Shown: one piece after another, positions 60,772-64,000 of the stretch
Layout of the letters: the number at the start of each line of letters is the position of its first letter
How positions within the stretch are numbered: position 1 is the first letter of the stretch
Source of the DNA: Serratia fonticola
GTDB lineage: Bacteria > Pseudomonadota > Gammaproteobacteria > Enterobacterales > Enterobacteriaceae
Assembly (NCBI RefSeq): GCF_001006005.1
Contig: NZ_CP011254.1
Coordinates: forward strand, 4,898,001 to 4,962,000
DNA length: 64,000 nucleotides
Reading direction: 5' to 3'
Notes under the pieces: generated by a model
Told to the model about the DNA's origin: nothing
Seen by the model: the letters and a program-made list of their open reading frames with translations, nothing else
Databases searched by the model: none
Translations under genes and position numbers: made by a program

Positions 60772-63204
60772 ATGACAACGCTGGATCTGACTACCCTGAC
60801 CGAACGCACGCTAGCGCACAAGAACGCGCTGATCCATATCGTCAAGCCACCGGTCTGTACCGAACGCGCCCAGCACTACACCGAAACTTACCAGCAGCAT
60901 CAGGATAAACCGCTGCCGGTAAGGCGTGCCATGGCGCTGGCTAACCACTTGGCCAAACGGAGCATCTGGATCAAGAATGATGAGCTGATTATCGGTAACC
61001 AGGCTAGCCAGCTACGCGCCGCGCCGATCTTCCCGGAATACACCGTCAGTTGGATCGAAAGCGAAATTGACGAGTTGGCCGATCGCCCCGGCGCTGGCTT
61101 CTCCGTCAGCGAACAGGATAAAAAGGTATTGCATACCCTGTGCCCATGGTGGCGTGGTCAGACCGTGCAGGATCGCTGCTACGGTATGTTCACCGATGAG
61201 CAAAAAGCCCTGCTGGCTACCGGGATCATCAAGGCCGAAGGCAACATGACGTCTGGCGATGCGCACCTGGCGGTCAACTTCCCGCTGTTGCTGGAAAAAG
61301 GTCTGGACGGCCTGCGTGAGAAAGTGTCTGAGCGCCGTGAACGCCTGCACCTGACGGACTGGGACGACCTGCATAAGGAACAGTTCCTCAAGGCTATCGA
61401 CATCTCGCTAGACGCTCTCAGCGAGCATATCCTGCGCTTTGCCCAGTTGGCTCGTGAAATGGCCCAGGAAGAGCAACGCATCTGGCGGCGTGAAGAGCTG
61501 TTGACCATGGCAGCCAACTGCGAACTGATCGCTCATCAACCACCACAGACCTTCTGGCAGGCGCTGCAACTGTGTTACTTCATTCAGCTGTTCCTGCAGA
61601 TCGAATCTAACGGCCACTCGGTGTCCTTTGGCCGCCTCGACCAATATCTGTATCCTTGGTATCGCCGTGACGTGGAGTTGGAGCAAAGCCTGCCGCGCGA
61701 AAAAGCCATCGAGATGCTGCACAGCTGCTGGTTGAAACTGCTGGAAGTGAACAAGATCCGCTCCGGCTCGCACTCCAAAGCTTCCGCCGGTAGCCCGCTG
61801 TATCAGAACGTTACCATCGGCGGCCAGAAGCTGGTCAATGGCCAACCTTGTGACGCCGTCAACCCACTCTCTTACACCATTCTGGAATCCTGTGGCCGTC
61901 TGCGTTCTACGCAGCCCAACCTCAGCGTGCGCTATCACGCCGGGATCAGTAATGATTTCCTTGACGCCTGCGTGCAGGTGATCCGCTGCGGCTTTGGCAT
62001 GCCGGCGTTTAACAACGATGAGATCGTGATCCCCGAGTTTATCAAGCTGGGTGTCGAACCGCAGGATGCCTACGATTATGCCGCTATCGGCTGTATCGAA
62101 ACCGCCGTTGGTGGCAAATGGGGCTATCGCTGTACCGGGATGAGCTTTATCAACTTTGCCCGCGTGATGTTGGCAGCACTGGAGCAAGGGCGCGACGCCA
62201 CCTCCGGCAAGATTTTCCTACCGCAGGAGTTGGGGCTGTCTCAGGGCAACTTTAGCCAGTTTGACCAGGTGCTGGATGCCTGGGATACACAGATCCGCTA
62301 TTACACCCGCAAATCGATAGAGATTGAGTGCGTAGTCGATACCGTACTGGAAGAAAATGCCCACGACATTGTGTGCTCGGCCTTGGTGGATGATTGCATC
62401 GAGCGCGGTAAGAGTGTCAAACAAGGCGGTGCGAAATATGACTGGGTATCCGGTCTGCAGGTCGGGATCGCCAACCTGGGTAACAGCCTGGAAGCGGTAC
62501 GCAAGCTGGTGTTCGATCAGGGGATCATTGGTCAGCAACAGTTGGCTCAGGCCCTTGCTAACGACTTTGCTGGCCTGGACGGCGAGCAGTTACGCCAACG
62601 CTTGATCAATGCGGCGCCAAAATACGGCAACGACGTGGATGATGTCGATCAGCTGCTGGTACGTGCCTATCAGACCTATATCGACGAACTGAAGCAGTAT
62701 CACAACACCCGCTTTGGCCGTGGCCCGATCGGAGGTACCTACTATGCGGGCACCTCCTCCATTTCGGCCAACGTCCCGTTTGGTGCTGCCACCATGGCTA
62801 CTCCAGACGGCCGTAAAGCGCATACGCCATTGGCAGAAGGGGCTAGCCCGGCCTCCGGCACCGACCATCTAGGCCCAACGGCGGTGTTCAACTCGCTGAG
62901 CAAACTGCCCACCGAGTCGATTCTGGGTGGCGTGTTGCTGAACCAGAAGCTGAACCCGTCCACGCTGGAGAACCCGCGTGATCGCGAAAAACTGATGCTG
63001 ATGCTGCGCACTTTCTTCGAGGCTTACCATGGCTGGCACGTGCAGTATAATATTGTGTCACGGGAAACGCTGCTGGCCGCGAAGCAACATCCTGACCAAT
63101 ATCGCGATTTAGTGGTACGCGTAGCTGGATATTCTGCCTTCTTTACCGCATTATCCCCAGATGCGCAGGATGACATTATCGCGCGTACCGAACATACTCT
63201 TTAA
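60772..63204 (+). CDS. ybiW: Glycyl-radical enzyme YbiW (PFL-like)
   Basis: The 810-residue protein equals E. coli YbiW in length and is very similar throughout. It contains the active-site Cys in AAIGCIETAVGGKWGYR, and the C-terminal glycyl-radical loop RVAGYSAFFTALSPDAQ. The family includes pyruvate formate-lyase, diol dehydratases and related enzymes; the YbiW substrate is unproven. The single Cys and the GIETAVGG region look unlike PFL's CC pair, so a dehydratase-like role is as plausible as PFL. It is expected to work anaerobically with YbiY. It is followed by a hairpin and the yciT-like gene. Confidence 0.94.
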   Translation: MTTLDLTTLTERTLAHKNALIHIVKPPVCTERAQHYTETYQQHQDKPLPVRRAMALANHLAKRSIWIKNDELIIGNQASQLRAAPIFPEYTVSWIESEIDELADRPGAGFSVSEQDKKVLHTLCPWWRGQTVQDRCYGMFTDEQKALLATGIIKAEGNMTSGDAHLAVNFPLLLEKGLDGLREKVSERRERLHLTDWDDLHKEQFLKAIDISLDALSEHILRFAQLAREMAQEEQRIWRREELLTMAANCELIAHQPPQTFWQALQLCYFIQLFLQIESNGHSVSFGRLDQYLYPWYRRDVELEQSLPREKAIEMLHSCWLKLLEVNKIRSGSHSKASAGSPLYQNVTIGGQKLVNGQPCDAVNPLSYTILESCGRLRSTQPNLSVRYHAGISNDFLDACVQVIRCGFGMPAFNNDEIVIPEFIKLGVEPQDAYDYAAIGCIETAVGGKWGYRCTGMSFINFARVMLAALEQGRDATSGKIFLPQELGLSQGNFSQFDQVLDAWDTQIRYYTRKSIEIECVVDTVLEENAHDIVCSALVDDCIERGKSVKQGGAKYDWVSGLQVGIANLGNSLEAVRKLVFDQGIIGQQQLAQALANDFAGLDGEQLRQRLINAAPKYGNDVDDVDQLLVRAYQTYIDELKQYHNTRFGRGPIGGTYYAGTSSISANVPFGAATMATPDGRKAHTPLAEGASPASGTDHLGPTAVFNSLSKLPTESILGGVLLNQKLNPSTLENPRDREKLMLMLRTFFEAYHGWHVQYNIVSRETLLAAKQHPDQYRDLVVRVAGYSAFFTALSPDAQDDIIARTEHTL

Positions 63205-63217
63205 TCAGTGAATCGTT

Positions 63218-63239
63218 GCGGTCACCCTTTGGTGGCCGC
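63218..63239 (+). other. Hairpin between ybiW and yciT
   Basis: GCGGTCACC-CTTT-GGTGGCCGC has a 9-bp stem (one G-T pair) and a 4-base loop, with no T-tract. It lies 14 bases after the ybiW stop and 14 before the yciT ATG, where it could tune read-through between the two. Confidence 0.5.
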
Positions 63240-63252
63240 CTATCAGGCTGCT

Positions 63253-63999
63253 ATGAATTCAAGACAACAAACCATTTTGCAGTTGGTGAATGACCGCAGG
63301 CGCATCAGCGTTGGCGAGTTGGCGCGCGCCTCTGGCGTTTCTGAGGTGACGATCCGCCAGGATCTCAATCTGTTGGAAAAGCGCAGCTATCTGAAACGCG
63401 TTCACGGTTCTGCCGTTGCGCTGGAAAGCGACGACGTTGATGCCCGCATGATGTCCAACTTCACGCTTAAGCAGAAGCTGGCACAATATGCTGCATCGCT
63501 GGTCAACGATGGCGAAACCATCTTTATCGAGAGCGGTAGTGCCAACGCCTTACTGGCCCGCTATCTGGCCGAGCGCAAGCGCGTCACGCTGATCACCGTC
63601 AGCCATTACATCGCCCATCTGCTTAAAGAGACCGACTGCGATGTGATCGTACTCGGCGGCATGTATCAGAAGAAGAGTGAAACCGTGGTTGGCCCGTTAA
63701 CCCGCATGTGTATCCAACAGGTGCACTTCAGCAAGGCGTTTATCGGGGTGGATGGCTATCACGCGGAAACTGGCTTCACCGGCCGCGATATGATGCGTGC
63801 CGACGTGGTCAATGCGGTGTTAGCCAAAGGCGTAGAGAACATAGTGCTGACCGACTCGTCAAAATTTGGTCAGATCCAACCTAATCCATTGGAGCCAATG
63901 AGCCAGATTGGGCGGGTGATCACCGATTCACGTATCGCCAACGACTACCAGCAATTGCTCAAACGCCAAGGTATCAAGTTGGATCTGGTTAACGAATAA
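63253..63999 (+). CDS. yciT: DeoR-family transcriptional regulator YciT-like
   Basis: I use the ATG at 63253 ([24 protein letters not shown]), giving 248 residues; the 15 extra upstream codons run through a hairpin. The N-terminal DeoR helix-turn-helix contains [17 protein letters not shown]. The C-terminal sugar-phosphate-sensing domain has [11 protein letters not shown] and [19 protein letters not shown]. The sequence agrees with E. coli YciT nearly throughout as I remember it; E. coli yciT lies apart from ybiYW. Here it is 48 bases downstream of ybiW in the same direction, so it may regulate the fsaA/ybiYW region. The stop codon ends one base before the window ends. Confidence 0.9.
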   Translation: MNSRQQTILQLVNDRRRISVGELARASGVSEVTIRQDLNLLEKRSYLKRVHGSAVALESDDVDARMMSNFTLKQKLAQYAASLVNDGETIFIESGSANALLARYLAERKRVTLITVSHYIAHLLKETDCDVIVLGGMYQKKSETVVGPLTRMCIQQVHFSKAFIGVDGYHAETGFTGRDMMRADVVNAVLAKGVENIVLTDSSKFGQIQPNPLEPMSQIGRVITDSRIANDYQQLLKRQGIKLDLVNE

Positions 64000-64000
64000 C

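Overview
The window looks like a chromosomal segment of an Enterobacterales species, most likely Serratia or a close Yersiniaceae relative. The basis is long runs of Escherichia coli-like gene order, near-identical enterobacterial proteins (RNase II, LdhA, YbiW, SapB/D/F, YcjX, EmrE-like), and recognisable enterobacterial small RNAs. I saw no tRNA, rRNA, CRISPR array, insertion sequence or prophage. The species call is inference; no search was run.

Layout. 1-4.5 kb: the cryptic mannitol-type PTS operon cmtB-cmtA-yggP-yggF-yggD (minus strand, yggD cut by the window edge) with CRP-like sites upstream. 4.5-6.5 kb: a divergent AraC regulator and Bcr/CflA-type exporter around a perfect palindrome. 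6.5-21 kb: hrpA, azoR, the envelope operon ydbH-ynbE-ydbL, ldhA, hslJ, ydbJ, an EmrE-like exporter and nifJ. 21-24.7 kb: an AT-rich orphan gene, ttcA, a glyoxalase-fold gene behind a near-consensus SOS box, the small RNA FnrS with its FNR site, and zntB. 24.8-31.1 kb: mppA, a conserved small gene, mpaA and ycjG (murein-peptide recycling), tpx, tyrR. 31.4-34.6 kb: accessory insertion with a secreted Pro/Ala/Lys-rich protein, an MHS transporter and an M20 amidohydrolase. 34.8-40.2 kb: ycjF-ycjX-pspDCBA (reverse) and divergent pspF, with a sigma54 promoter for pspA. 40.2-42.3 kb: LysR regulator, quinone-reductase-like gene, and the small RNA RyhB with Fur boxes. 42.3-47.6 kb: sapABCDF. 47.6-54.5 kb: an accessory region with two tandem four-cysteine GG-leader mini-proteins, gene debris, a fused two-domain CMD protein, a LysR regulator, an FdhF/YdeP-type molybdoenzyme and an SDR. 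54.7-64 kb: rnb, cstA-like carrier, fsaA, and ybiY-ybiW-yciT behind a perfect FNR box.

How the parts connect. Anaerobiosis links FnrS, the YbiY/YbiW glycyl-radical system, LdhA and NifJ. Envelope homeostasis links Psp, YdbH/YnbE/YdbL, HslJ, Sap and MppA/MpaA/YcjG. Iron is represented by RyhB.

The best candidates for something little described are the tandem mini-proteins at 47961-48425, the putatively LexA-controlled glyoxalase-fold gene at 22984-23382, and an orphan plus-strand terminator at 16919-16941 that may end an unannotated transcript. Several start codons were moved inward from the longest reading frame using ribosome-binding sites and remembered homologue N-termini.
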